Shown here: positions 1-8,064 of the stretch, piece after piece
Numbering within the stretch: position 1 is the first letter of the stretch
How the letters are laid out: every line of letters begins with the position of its first letter
Origin: Burkholderiaceae bacterium
GTDB taxonomy: Bacteria; Pseudomonadota; Gammaproteobacteria; Burkholderiales; Burkholderiaceae_C
DNA length: 64,000 bases
Assembly: GCA_030695205.1 (NCBI GenBank)
Contig: JAUYTN010000025.1
Coordinates: 186,001 to 250,000, forward strand
Direction of reading: 5' to 3'
Notes under the pieces: model-generated
The model's input: only the letters and a program-made list of their open reading frames with translations
Told to the model about the DNA's origin: nothing
Databases searched by the model: none
Translations under genes and position numbers: made by a program

Positions 1-759
1 CGCCTGACCGCGTGGGCCGCTGTACCCAGCCTGGACGCTGCGGTGGCGTTGCTGGGTCTGGCCCACCACCACCTGGGGCCAGGGCTGACAGGTTTTGAAG
101 CCATGGGGCAGTTCGCCTTGCAGCTGACCCAGACCCACTTTCCCCAACTGCGCGTGCCCTTCTGGCAAACATCCCCGTGGTGCGTGCTGCTGGAAATTGC
201 CGACCATGAAAGCGAAGACCACGCCCGCCACCTGTTGGAGCGTTTACTGGAAACCGCCATGGAGCAAAACGTGGTCAGCGATGCGGTAGTGGCCGAAAGC
301 CTGGCCCAGGCCAAGCAGCTCTGGCACATCCGGGAGTGCATTCCGCTGGCCCAGGCCGAAGAGGGGCTGAACATCAAGCACGACATCGGCATTCCGATTT
401 CACGCATCCCCGACTTTGTGGCACACACCGATGGCCTGCTGGCACAAGCCATCCCAGGGGTGCGGCTGGTGAACTTTGGCCACCTGGGCGATGGCAACCT
501 GCACTACAACGTACAGGCCCCAGAGGGCGTTGACAGTGCCACCTTTTTGCAAGAGCACGAGTCGGCCATCAACACCCTGGTGTACGACGCGGTGCACCGC
601 TTTGGCGGCTCCATCAGCGCAGAGCACGGCATTGGCAGCCTCAAGGCAGACACCCTGCCCCGCTACAAATCGGCCGTGGCACTGGACCTGATGGCCCGCA
701 TCAAACAGGCGCTGGACCCACACCACCTGCTCAACCCGTCGCGGGTGCTGAGCAGGTAA
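1..759 (+). CDS. FAD-linked oxidase, C-terminal part (5' end outside window)
   Basis: This is the C-terminal part of a GlcD/D-lactate dehydrogenase/D-2-hydroxyglutarate dehydrogenase type flavoenzyme, which oxidises 2-hydroxyacids to 2-oxoacids. The frame is open from base 1, so the 5' end, with the FAD-binding domain, lies outside the window. About 252 codons remain. They contain the family motifs GHLGDGNLHYNV and SAEHGIGSLK, and the usual C-terminal helix ending in LNPSRVL. An in-frame GTG at 43 is unlikely to be the real start because the reading frame continues upstream of it. The exact substrate cannot be read from this fragment. The family call is firm; the subfamily is not. Confidence 0.85.
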   Translation, partial: RLTAWAAVPSLDAAVALLGLAHHHLGPGLTGFEAMGQFALQLTQTHFPQLRVPFWQTSPWCVLLEIADHESEDHARHLLERLLETAMEQNVVSDAVVAESLAQAKQLWHIRECIPLAQAEEGLNIKHDIGIPISRIPDFVAHTDGLLAQAIPGVRLVNFGHLGDGNLHYNVQAPEGVDSATFLQEHESAINTLVYDAVHRFGGSISAEHGIGSLKADTLPRYKSAVALDLMARIKQALDPHHLLNPSRVLSR

Positions 760-791
760 CGCGACGGCATCAAACCCCGGAAAACACCAGT

Positions 792-822
792 CAGAAACAA
801 CAAAGCCTGGCAAAACCGGGGG
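792..822. repeat. Diverged copy of the tRNA-His terminator
   Basis: These 31 bases match 2593-2623, in the same orientation and without gaps, at 26 of 31 positions. The 2593-2623 copy is the terminator hairpin of tRNA-His. This copy can also fold (AAAGCC...GGCTTT, roughly 803-826) and could terminate the upstream oxidase gene. It may mark the far edge of a small inserted segment ending at tRNA-His. Chance similarity between two terminators, or a relation to the IS200 end hairpin, is also possible. Confidence 0.45.
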
Positions 823-830
823 CTTTCAAA

Positions 831-1455
831 TTGTGAGCCGCTCAAAGCGGCTAATCGGGGACGCTCACGCGGCCCCGGCTTTTTCCGTCACCTACTCGGT
901 GAGGCTTATCTCCACAGCATCAGCTCATCCAACCTCTCATCCTCTCGCTCCTGCTCACGGATGTAGTTGCGTATCAGCTCTTCGTCCCTCCCTACGGTCG
1001 AGACAAAATACCCTCTGGCCCAGAAACTTTGCCCCGCAAAGTTTCTCTTGCGCTCCGAATACACCCGGGCAAGGTGGATCGCACTTTTCCCCAAGATGCG
1101 CCCAACCACGTTCGATACCGCGTATTTCGGCGGTATCGCGATCATCATGTGCACATGATCGGCCATCAAATGCCCTTCCTCTATCCGGCTCTCTTTGTGC
1201 TGCGCCAGTCCGCGAAACACCTCTCCGAGGTGTTCTCTCAACTGCCCGTACAGCACTTTCCTGCGCCCCTTCGGTATGTACACCACGTGGTACTTGCAGT
1301 CCCATTTCGTGTAGTTTGGGCTTTCGAACTTGTCCATCCTGATTCTTTCTTTCGTTTGCTTGGCGGCTCACGATCGGAAGTTTCTGCGATGGACATCCAT
1401 ACCAACGCATACGTCAAACTGCTACTGTCTCCCCGGCAAAGCCGGGGGATTACCC
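831..1455 (-). mobile_element. IS200/IS605-family element (IS200-like, tnpA only)
   Basis: A single small transposase gene on the minus strand is flanked by subterminal hairpins, as in IS200-type elements, which move as single-stranded DNA and have no terminal inverted repeats. The left-end hairpin (upstream of tnpA) is at 1431-1447 with a 7-bp CCCCGGC/GCCGGGG stem. The right-end hairpin is at 836-852, AGCCGC-TCAAA-GCGGCT. Exact ends cannot be fixed without an empty site for comparison. No tnpB is present. Confidence 0.7.
906..1337 (-). CDS. tnpA: IS200/IS605-family transposase TnpA
   Basis: This is a Y1 HUH transposase of 143 residues, the normal length for IS200 TnpA. It nicks and rejoins single-stranded DNA at the element ends. 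The HUH metal site is visible as DHVHMM near residue 60, and the probable catalytic tyrosine lies in RNYIREQE near residue 123. The family signatures PPKYAVSN and WARGYFVSTVG are intact, so the gene looks functional. It sits alone between the two hairpins of the element and is transcribed opposite to the genes on both sides. Confidence 0.92.
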   Translation of the reverse strand: MDKFESPNYTKWDCKYHVVYIPKGRRKVLYGQLREHLGEVFRGLAQHKESRIEEGHLMADHVHMMIAIPPKYAVSNVVGRILGKSAIHLARVYSERKRNFAGQSFWARGYFVSTVGRDEELIRNYIREQEREDERLDELMLWR

Positions 1456-1506
1456 ACTTTATTTATGGTTATTGACACCATTACTTATTATGGCTAGAGT
1501 CACCAT

Positions 1507-1800
1507 ATGAAGGCACAGCGCATCTTTTACGACAAGACCGTGTTGGCAGACGGGGCGATTGTCGAGATGACCATCTGGCAGTTGCCAAAATCATCGGGCG
1601 AGCGACCGCACGGATTGAAATACAGCCTGTTTTTTGGCCGAGATGGCAAACGCATCGTGGGCTACGACAACGAGCGGGGCAAAGGCGACCACAAGCATTT
1701 GGGCGAGGTGGAAACCCCGTACAAGTTTGTTAGTCCAGAACAGTTGGTGGCCGATTTTTTGGCCGATGTAGAAAAAGCAAATGGTGGGCACCATGAATAA
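1507..1800 (+). CDS. TumE-family toxin (DUF6516)
   Basis: This 97-residue protein has the look of the DUF6516/TumE toxin family: a short beta-rich domain with HGLKYSLFFGRDGKRIVGYDNERGKGDHKH in its middle (residues about 35-64) and a helical C-terminal end. The biochemical activity of the family is not evident from sequence. The gene overlaps the next, HTH-encoding gene by 8 bp, the usual toxin-antitoxin coupling. A TTGACA box at 1472-1477 lies just outside the IS200 element and could be the promoter -35; no good -10 is visible. Shine-Dalgarno pairing is weak. Family assignment is from memory of the family pattern. Confidence 0.7.
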   Translation: MKAQRIFYDKTVLADGAIVEMTIWQLPKSSGERPHGLKYSLFFGRDGKRIVGYDNERGKGDHKHLGEVETPYKFVSPEQLVADFLADVEKANGGHHE

Positions 1801-2143
1801 AGTTCAAGTGAATGTGGGCAGTCTGGCCGATATGGGCAAACGGTTTGCCGGTGCGTGGAACCGAGCCACGGCGGGTGAACAGGTCAATGAAACCCACATC
1901 ACGTTCTTGGATATGCAAACCATGCTGGACACGTTGTCACCCAAGCGTTTGGAGTTGCTGCGCCATGTGCACCAGCACGAAACCGGCAATGTGCGTGAAC
2001 TGGCACAAGCCCTCAAACGGGATTACAAGAACGTGCACACCGATGTGGCTGTGCTGGAATCTGCCGGGCTGCTGGTCCGTGAGGGGCGCAGGCTGACCGC
2101 CCCGTGGGATGAAGTGCAGGCCAATGTGTCGCTATCTGCATGA
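1793..2143 (+). CDS. HTH antitoxin partner of the TumE-type toxin
   Basis: This 116-residue protein has a winged-helix DNA-binding region at about residues 40-105 (LSPKRLELLRHVHQHE, then NVRELAQALKRDYKNVHTDV and the wing LLVREGRRL). It resembles the MarR-like HVO_A0114 group of antitoxins commonly encoded after TumE-type toxins. The ATG at 1793 is preferred over an in-frame ATG at 1781 because it gives the compact 8-bp overlap with the toxin. Its likely role is to neutralise the toxin and repress the pair's own promoter; that is inferred from the gene pair, not shown by the sequence. Confidence 0.68.
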   Translation: MNKVQVNVGSLADMGKRFAGAWNRATAGEQVNETHITFLDMQTMLDTLSPKRLELLRHVHQHETGNVRELAQALKRDYKNVHTDVAVLESAGLLVREGRRLTAPWDEVQANVSLSA

Positions 2144-2539
2144 AAACCCTGGCTCAACTCAAAGCCGAATTGCTAGCCAACCATGGCTCGGATTCAGGCT
2201 GCCTGGGAGGTGTTTGCAGTTCACTTGGACACCGATACCCCGCTACCGCTGGCTGAGGCCGATACGGTTCAGCGCTTGGATGCGGAGTGCGCATCGGCAG
2301 CCAAAGGGTTTGCTGAGGCCAAGGCGCTGGCGGATCAGGCGGCTAAGCATGTGGAGGCGGCCAGGCAGGCGCTGCTGGCGCTGGTGAAACACCCCAAAGA
2401 GGGTGGCGCTGGTGTCACCGTGGCGAGGTATTGGCGGCAGGGTAACGTGGACTACAAGAAGATTCCAGCCCTCAAAGGCTTGGACTTGACTGCGTGGCGA
2501 GGGAAAGCGCGGGAAGAGGTGCGGGTGATGGTTGGCTAG
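2140..2539 (+). pseudogene. Remnant of a YqaJ-type phage recombinase/exonuclease (frameshifted, C-terminal part)
   Basis: An open frame of 118 codons (2183-2539) matches the C-terminal tail pattern of YqaJ-family phage exonucleases: DTPLPLAEADTVQRL, a long alanine-rich helix, then GVTVARYWRQGNVDYKKIP and LDLTAWR. The N-terminal nuclease domain is absent. An ATG at 2140, overlapping the antitoxin stop, opens another frame (MKTLAQLKAELLAN...) that stops soon after. One frameshift between about 2177 and 2250 would join both into one protein. This is therefore probably a decayed gene. It could also be a small intact gene of unknown function starting at 2183. Confidence 0.5.
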
Positions 2540-2592
2540 AAGCTGCACTCCGGGGGGCAGAAACCCTGGAAAAGTGGCTACACCGCCAACCC

Positions 2593-2623
2593 CAGAAACA
2601 AAAAAGCCCGGGAAAACCGGGCT
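2593..2623 (-). terminator. Intrinsic terminator of tRNA-His
   Basis: The stem AGCCCGG/CCGGGCT (2605-2623, 7 bp) is followed on the minus strand by a run of six T (2600-2605 read in reverse). It lies 17 bases beyond the tRNA-His CCA end. A second, diverged copy occurs at 792-822. Confidence 0.8.
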
Positions 2624-2639
2624 AAGTTGTTGTTTTACT

Positions 2640-2716
2640 TGGGGTGACTGATGGGGCTCGAACCCACGACAACCAGAATCACAATCTGGGACTCTACCAA
2701 CTGAGCTACAGCCACC
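2640..2716 (-). tRNA. tRNA-His (GTG)
   Basis: The minus strand folds as a full cloverleaf: acceptor GTGGCTG/CAGTCAC, anticodon GTG in the loop ATTGTGATT, and T-arm GGGTTCGAGCCC. The extra G at position -1 (2716) opposite C73, a hallmark of tRNA-His, is present. CCA is encoded (2642-2640). The 3' end faces the IS200/toxin-antitoxin/phage-remnant segment, the side on which elements integrated at tRNA genes normally sit. Confidence 0.97.
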
Positions 2717-2741
2717 GTAAGCCTGCGATTATAGCCTGAAG

Positions 2742-4664
2742 TTAACCGGTGACAGAGCCCAACGGGGCGGGGCGGGGTACTTTGATGTCTGCCTTGAAGC
2801 GCTTTTTCAGGAAGTTCAGGTAAGCGACGCCCTCTGCGCCTCCCCACCATTGGGTGTACTGCTGCAATTCCTGGGCCGCAATTTCGGCAGGTGGGGCCTC
2901 GCGGTCCAACACCCGAACCACCTTGTACACACCGTAGCCCCTGGCCCCGAGGTCCACCCCAATCCAGGCAGGGGCACTGGCCATGTCAGCTCCTAGCACG
3001 CTGGAGAGCTCCTTGGGGCTGAAGATCAGCGGCTTGTCGCGCGACACAATCTGCAGCGCCGACAGCTTGGCCACGGACTCTCCAGCCTTGCCAGCAGCCA
3101 GGCTCTTTTCGCCGGCCTCACGGGCCAGGTCCTGGGACTTCTGTGCCACCAGACGCTCACGCACCTGGGAGCTCACTTCAGACAGGGCCAAGGTGTGGGC
3201 GGGTCGGTGGGTCACCACCCGTGCCGATACCAACTGGTTGGGGCCCACCTCAACCGACTCGGTGTTGAGCTTTTTCTCGATGGAATCCGCTGAAAACAGG
3301 GCATCCAACAGCTTGGCATTGGCCAACACACGCGGCATGCTTGCGTTGGGCGTGCGGCCCACCGCATCGGCAGTCTGCAGCTTGAGTTGCAGCCTCTCGA
3401 CCACAGGGGCCAATGAGTCGGACTGCTCATACACCATGTTGCCAAACTGCTCTGCCTTGGCCGCGAACTCTTTTTGGGCCAGCTGGCGCTTGAGCTCGGC
3501 CAGGATATCGCCCTTGACCGCTTCCAGCGGACGCTGAACCGACGGGCGAATGTCGGTCAGCTGAATGATGTGGTAGCCAAACTCACTCTCCACCACCTCG
3601 GAAATATCGCCCTTGGCCAGCGCAAACGCCGCGTCTTCAAAGGGCTTGACCATGGCCCCGCGCTGGAAAAACGACAGATCCCCCCCGCTGGTGGCTGACC
3701 CTGGGTCTTGCGAATGCTGCTTGGCCACCGATGCAAAGGTGTCGGGCTTGCTGCGCAACTGGGCCAGCAACTCGGTTGCCTTGGCCTTGGCCGCCTCCCG
3801 CTCGGCCGCCGGGGCAGTGGGCGAGGTCGTGATGAGGATGTGGCTGGCCCTGCGCTCCTCGGGTGTGCTGTAGCGACTGGCGTTTTGTTCGTAGTAGGCC
3901 TTCAGGTCGGCGTCACTGATGGCAATGCCCTGGGTCACAGACTCCAGGTCCAGCACCACATACTGCACATCAGCCTGCTCGGGTGCCTGAAACTGGGCCG
4001 GGTTGGCGTTGAAGTACGCCGCCACCTCGTCGTCGGTGACCTTGACCTGGTCACGGAAAGTGGCTGGGTCGAGGCGCAACCACTGCACCTCGCGCCGCTC
4101 GAAGAATGCCTTCAGGGCCACATCTGCCACTGTCGGTGGCGCGAAGCTGCTCGCCGTCACCGCCTGGAGCACCTGCTGCTGGGACAAGTCTTGTCGCATC
4201 TGCGCCTCAAAACCTGCTGGCGACATGCCCTGGGCAGCCAGCAATTGGCGGTAGCGCTCCACATCCAGCGTGCCGTCGGGCTTACGCAGTGCGGCAATCG
4301 CCTCGTTGGCCTGAAGGTCTCTGGCGAGCTTTTGGTCACTGGTGATCAGGTTGGACTTTTGCACCGCCGTGGCCAGCACCAGGTCGCGGACCATGCGCTC
4401 CAGCGTGGCATAACGGGCTTCGTCGCTGTCAAACAGCTTCAGGTCCAGGTTGGGCTGGCTGGCCCGCATGCGGTCAACCTCGGCGCGGTGCGCTGCATCC
4501 CACGCATCCTTTTTGATGGGCACGCCCGCGACGACCGCCACGGTTTCGCCACGCCCCCCCATGTTGCTGTAGCCATCCACACCGACCAGAACAAAGGCTG
4601 GCACTATGAAAAGCGCGAGCAAAAAACCCATCAGGCGGGTGTGGTTGCGGATGTAATCGAACAT
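2742..4664 (-). CDS. ppiD: Periplasmic folding chaperone PpiD (SurA N-terminal and parvulin domains)
   Basis: This 640-residue protein is membrane-anchored and assists folding of exported and outer-membrane proteins. One N-terminal membrane segment (about residues 12-32, LMGFLLALFIVPAFVLVGV) is followed by a SurA-like chaperone region. A parvulin PPIase domain sits near the middle, with RRASHILI, FASVAKQHSQDPGSATSGGDLSFF and FGYHIIQL. A second helical region forms the C-terminus. The ATG at 4664 follows an AGGA box (CACAGGAACC), which decides the start over an upstream in-frame one. The gene lies between tRNA-Val and tRNA-His, all on the minus strand. Length is normal for the family. Confidence 0.93.
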   Translation of the reverse strand: MFDYIRNHTRLMGFLLALFIVPAFVLVGVDGYSNMGGRGETVAVVAGVPIKKDAWDAAHRAEVDRMRASQPNLDLKLFDSDEARYATLERMVRDLVLATAVQKSNLITSDQKLARDLQANEAIAALRKPDGTLDVERYRQLLAAQGMSPAGFEAQMRQDLSQQQVLQAVTASSFAPPTVADVALKAFFERREVQWLRLDPATFRDQVKVTDDEVAAYFNANPAQFQAPEQADVQYVVLDLESVTQGIAISDADLKAYYEQNASRYSTPEERRASHILITTSPTAPAAEREAAKAKATELLAQLRSKPDTFASVAKQHSQDPGSATSGGDLSFFQRGAMVKPFEDAAFALAKGDISEVVESEFGYHIIQLTDIRPSVQRPLEAVKGDILAELKRQLAQKEFAAKAEQFGNMVYEQSDSLAPVVERLQLKLQTADAVGRTPNASMPRVLANAKLLDALFSADSIEKKLNTESVEVGPNQLVSARVVTHRPAHTLALSEVSSQVRERLVAQKSQDLAREAGEKSLAAGKAGESVAKLSALQIVSRDKPLIFSPKELSSVLGADMASAPAWIGVDLGARGYGVYKVVRVLDREAPPAEIAAQELQQYTQWWGGAEGVAYLNFLKKRFKADIKVPRPAPLGSVTG

Positions 4665-4745
4665 CGATGGTTCCTGTGGCGGGGCTGAGACAAATGGGGG
4701 CAACAAAAAAGGCGAACCTGGGTTCGCCTGTTGCATCGCCTGTGG

Positions 4746-4821
4746 TGGTGGGTGCTGAGGGGCTCGAACCCCCGACCTACGCCTTGTAAGGGCGCCGCTC
4801 TACCAACTGAGCTAAGCACCC
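4746..4821 (-). tRNA. tRNA-Val (TAC)
   Basis: A 76-base cloverleaf on the minus strand: acceptor GGGTGCT/AGCACCC, D-arm TTAGCTCAGTTGGTAGAGC, anticodon loop CTTACAA giving TAC (Val), T-arm GGGGGTTCGAGCCCC, discriminator A and an encoded CCA. Confidence 0.97.
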
Positions 4822-4850
4822 CACCTCAAACTGTGAGTGCTGTGACAAGG

Positions 4851-5123
4851 TCAGTTCAGGGCATCTTTCAACGCCTTGCCTGCCCGAAATTTCGGCACTC
4901 TGGCTTCTTCAATTTTAATCGATTCACCTGTGCGGGGATTGCGGCCGGCACGCGCAGCACGCTGACCCACCTCAAACGTACCGAATCCCACCAGGGAAAC
5001 GGAGCCGCCGGCTTTGAGTGCCTCGGTAATGCCTTCCAGGGCCGCATCCAGCGCGCGGGTGGCAGAGGCTTTGGAGATGTCCGCTTCGTTGGCCACGTAG
5101 TCGATCAATTCGGTTTTGTTCAC
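4851..5123 (-). CDS. hupB: DNA-binding protein HU
   Basis: This is a 90-residue HU-family nucleoid protein that binds and bends DNA as a dimer. The family pattern is complete: [11 protein letters not shown] at the N-terminus, [18 protein letters not shown] leading into the DNA-clasping arm, and [15 protein letters not shown] at the end. The start is GTG at 5123, six bases after an AAGGA box. No in-frame ATG lies close by, and an upstream ATG in another frame ends at this GTG's TGA. It is transcribed ahead of tRNA-Val and ppiD on the same strand. Confidence 0.94.
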   Translation of the reverse strand: MNKTELIDYVANEADISKASATRALDAALEGITEALKAGGSVSLVGFGTFEVGQRAARAGRNPRTGESIKIEEARVPKFRAGKALKDALN

Positions 5124-5265
5124 AAGTCGTCCTTCGTCATGGCGGCATTGCCGCCGCAGGGTGTGGGCCAGTCCACGGGAGTCGCAGGCTGGCCGGAAAT
5201 CAAGGAGGCGAATTCTAGACGCTGGTCGGCACCCCCTCGCATGCCGGGCAGGTTTTTCGCGCTTT

Positions 5266-6369
5266 TTAGGGGCAACCGCCCGCTGAGACCCACCGCGCAA
5301 TCGCATCAGCAACCGCAGCTGTGCCATCGGTTCCCCCGATGTCGGGAGTGCGTGGCGCACCATTGGCCGGGTCCAACACACCCTCGATGGCGGCCAGCAC
5401 TGCGTCGTGCGCCTGTGGGTAACCCAGGTGGGAGAGCATCATGGCACCGCACCAGATTTGCCCGATGGGGTTGGCAATGCCGCGTCCGGCGATGTCGGGG
5501 GCTGAGCCGTGCACCGGCTCGAACAGCGACGGGAAGCGACGCTCAGGGTTGAGGTTGGCACTGGGCGCTATGCCAATGGTGCCGGTACAGGCGGGGCCGA
5601 GGTCGCTCAGGATGTCGCCGAACAGGTTGCTGCCCACCACCACATCGAAAAAATCCGGGCGCTGCACAAAGTGCGCGGTCAGGATGTCAATGTGAAACTT
5701 GTCCACCCTCACATCGGGGTACTGGCGGGCCATCGCTTCCACACGCTCGTCCCAGTACGGCATGGTGATGGCGATGCCATTGGACTTGGTGGCGCTGGTC
5801 AGGTGTTTTTTGGGTCGCGACCGGGCCACTTCGAAGGCATACCTCAGCACGCGATCCACCCCGAAGCGGGACATGACCGTCTCCTGCATCACGATCTCGC
5901 GCTCGGTGCCCTCGAACATGCGTCCGCCAATGGACGAATATTCACCCTCGGTGTTTTCTCGAACAATGACCATGTCGATCTCGCCTGGCTGGCGCGGGCT
6001 GCCATCGCGCCGAACCACTGGCGCCACGATACCAGGCATCAGGCGCGCAGGGCGCAGGTTGATGTACTGGTCAAACGAGCGACGAAACTGCAGCAGCGAG
6101 CCCCACAGAGAGATGTGGTCGGGCACCGCATCGGGCCAACCCACCGCGCCAAAATAAATGGCACTGTGGCCACCAATTTGCGCCTGCCAGTCGTCGGGCA
6201 ACATGCGGCCGTGTTTCAGGTAGTGGTCGCAGCTGGCAAAGTCGAAATGGTCAAACGCCAGCCCGATGCCAAAGCGCCGCGCGGCCGCCTGGAGCACGCG
6301 AATGCCTTCGGGCATGACTTCCTGACCGATACCGTCTCCTGCGATCACTGCGATGCGATGGACACTCAT
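5266..6369 (-). CDS. Tartrate dehydrogenase/decarboxylase-like isocitrate/isopropylmalate dehydrogenase family enzyme
   Basis: This NAD-dependent beta-decarboxylating dehydrogenase of about 367 residues belongs to the isocitrate/isopropylmalate dehydrogenase superfamily. Visible signatures are [13 protein letters not shown] (N-terminus), [16 protein letters not shown] (substrate-binding loop), the [25 protein letters not shown] metal-binding region and [13 protein letters not shown]. The ENTEGEYS form and overall length fit the tartrate dehydrogenase (TtuC) subgroup rather than LeuB, but specificity cannot be proven here. Start 6369 (MSVHRIAV) is chosen by alignment to the family; 6387 is an alternative. 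Neither has a clear Shine-Dalgarno. It is monocistronic by spacing. Confidence 0.8.
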   Translation of the reverse strand: MSVHRIAVIAGDGIGQEVMPEGIRVLQAAARRFGIGLAFDHFDFASCDHYLKHGRMLPDDWQAQIGGHSAIYFGAVGWPDAVPDHISLWGSLLQFRRSFDQYINLRPARLMPGIVAPVVRRDGSPRQPGEIDMVIVRENTEGEYSSIGGRMFEGTEREIVMQETVMSRFGVDRVLRYAFEVARSRPKKHLTSATKSNGIAITMPYWDERVEAMARQYPDVRVDKFHIDILTAHFVQRPDFFDVVVGSNLFGDILSDLGPACTGTIGIAPSANLNPERRFPSLFEPVHGSAPDIAGRGIANPIGQIWCGAMMLSHLGYPQAHDAVLAAIEGVLDPANGAPRTPDIGGTDGTAAVADAIARWVSAGGCP

Positions 6370-6464
6370 GTGGCGAACTTTCATCATTCAAGAAGGGGCC
6401 GCTGCATCAGTGGCCGGGGCTCAGAGGCTAGGAGTTTCTCAGCCTCTGAGGGCAATCAGTGCAA

Positions 6465-7391
6465 TCAAGGCCTTGGCGGACGCACCACCAGGGCCACACC
6501 AGCTGCCGTCAGCGCGGTGCCAGCGAGGGTGGTCAGGGTGATGGGCTCTGAAAACAGCACCCACGCAATCATGGCGGTGCACGGCGGCACCAGGTACATC
6601 AGGCTGGACACCGAGGCCGCTGCCCCGCGCTGTATGAGCAGGTACAGCAGCGAGCTGCCGCCCACCGTCAGTCCCAGCACCGACCAGGCCATGGCCCCCA
6701 CCAGCTCCGAATTCCAGCGCATGGATTCGGTCTCCATCAGCGCCAGCGGCAGTGTGACCACCAGCGCAGCCATGAGCTGGACCGCATTGGCCGAGCGCAC
6801 ATCGCACGGCTGCACATGGCGCTTCTGGTACAGCGTGCCCGCTGTGATGGCCAGCAGGGCCAGCACCGCGAAAGCCAGGTTCAGCGGCGTAGCGGTGTCC
6901 CCCGGCCCACCGGCGGTGAACTTGCGCGACACCACCAGCACCAGACCGGCCAGCCCCAGCAACAGACCCAGCCACTGGCGCCGACTGATGTGGGCGCCCC
7001 CTGCTGCGCCAACGGCAGCTCCTGACGCGGAACCTGTGGGCAAGCGCTGACTGGCGGTCAGCCACACCGCAGTCAGCACCGGCTGCAAGCCCACCACCAG
7101 GGCAGACAAGCCGGACCCCATGCCCGCCTTGACCGCTGCCCACACCCCACCGAGGTACATGGCATGCATCAGCACCCCCGTCACCCCCAGGTGCAGCCAC
7201 TGGGCACGCGAGCGCGGCCAACTGACCCCGGCCCACACGATCCAGGGCAGAAAACACGCAATGGACAAGGCATAACGCACCGCCAGAAACGACATCGGTG
7301 GGGCGTGGGGCATGCCATAGCGCGCCACGATGAAGCCTGTGCTCCAGATGAGCACAAACACCCAAGGCATGGCAGAACGCAAGGCCAGCAC
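6465..7391 (-). CDS. EamA/DMT-family inner-membrane transporter
   Basis: This 308-residue, very hydrophobic protein shows two EamA repeats and about ten membrane segments (PWVFVLIWSTGFIVARYGM is the first, with the family's N-terminal pattern). Such proteins export metabolites or drugs; the substrate is unknown. The start is GTG at 7391 or ATG at 7370; neither has a clear ribosome site. The gene follows pgsA by 10 bp and is probably cotranscribed with it. Confidence 0.82.
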   Translation of the reverse strand: MLALRSAMPWVFVLIWSTGFIVARYGMPHAPPMSFLAVRYALSIACFLPWIVWAGVSWPRSRAQWLHLGVTGVLMHAMYLGGVWAAVKAGMGSGLSALVVGLQPVLTAVWLTASQRLPTGSASGAAVGAAGGAHISRRQWLGLLLGLAGLVLVVSRKFTAGGPGDTATPLNLAFAVLALLAITAGTLYQKRHVQPCDVRSANAVQLMAALVVTLPLALMETESMRWNSELVGAMAWSVLGLTVGGSSLLYLLIQRGAAASVSSLMYLVPPCTAMIAWVLFSEPITLTTLAGTALTAAGVALVVRPPRP

Positions 7392-7401
7392 AGCTGACGG
7401 C

Positions 7402-7971
7402 TCAGTGGGAACGGGCTCGGATGTCCGGCAGGGCTTTGCGCAGGTAGTACACCATGGACCACACCGTCAGAACCGCCGACAACCAGATCAGCCACACACC
7501 CCAGCGGGCAGTGTCTATGCCGCCGGGCAAGATGCCGTCGTACAGCAAAAACGGGATGGCCACCATCTGCACCATGGTTTTGAGCTTGCCCACCATGTGG
7601 ACCGCCACGCTGCGGGTGGCGCCGATGATGGCCATCCACTCCCGCAGGGACGAGATGGCAATTTCCCGCCCGATGATGATGAGCGCCACGAACACATCGG
7701 CGCGGTCCAGGTGCACCAGAACCAGCACACTGGCGCAGACCAGAAACTTGTCGGCCACCGGGTCCAGAAAAGCGCCAAAGGCCGAAGTCTGGTTCAGCCG
7801 ACGCGCCAAGTAGCCGTCTGCCCAGTCGGTGGCCGCAAACAGGATGAACATCACTGTGGCCACCAGGTTGCGGGTGGCCATGTCCAGGCCCTGCCAATAG
7901 AACACACCCACAATGAGCGGAATGGCGACGATTCGCGCCCAGGTCAGAAGGGTTGGCAGGTTGAAAAACAT
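7402..7971 (-). CDS. pgsA: CDP-diacylglycerol-glycerol-3-phosphate 3-phosphatidyltransferase
   Basis: This 189-residue inner-membrane enzyme makes phosphatidylglycerol phosphate, the committed step of phosphatidylglycerol and cardiolipin synthesis. The CDP-alcohol phosphotransferase motif is complete at about residues 47-71: DWADGYLARR, then GAFLDPVADK. Several hydrophobic helices surround it. The start MFFNLPTLLTWARI matches the family; upstream in-frame codons do not. It lies between uvrC and the DMT gene on the same strand; uvrC-pgsA adjacency is common in Proteobacteria. Confidence 0.94.
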   Translation of the reverse strand: MFFNLPTLLTWARIVAIPLIVGVFYWQGLDMATRNLVATVMFILFAATDWADGYLARRLNQTSAFGAFLDPVADKFLVCASVLVLVHLDRADVFVALIIIGREIAISSLREWMAIIGATRSVAVHMVGKLKTMVQMVAIPFLLYDGILPGGIDTARWGVWLIWLSAVLTVWSMVYYLRKALPDIRARSH

Positions 7972-8064
7972 GGCCGAATTATGCGCGGTCCACCGCACCG
8001 AGGTGGTGCGAGCGGTGGCCCCCACAGGCGCCCTCGCGACGCTTGGGTGGCGGTGGCATTTTGC

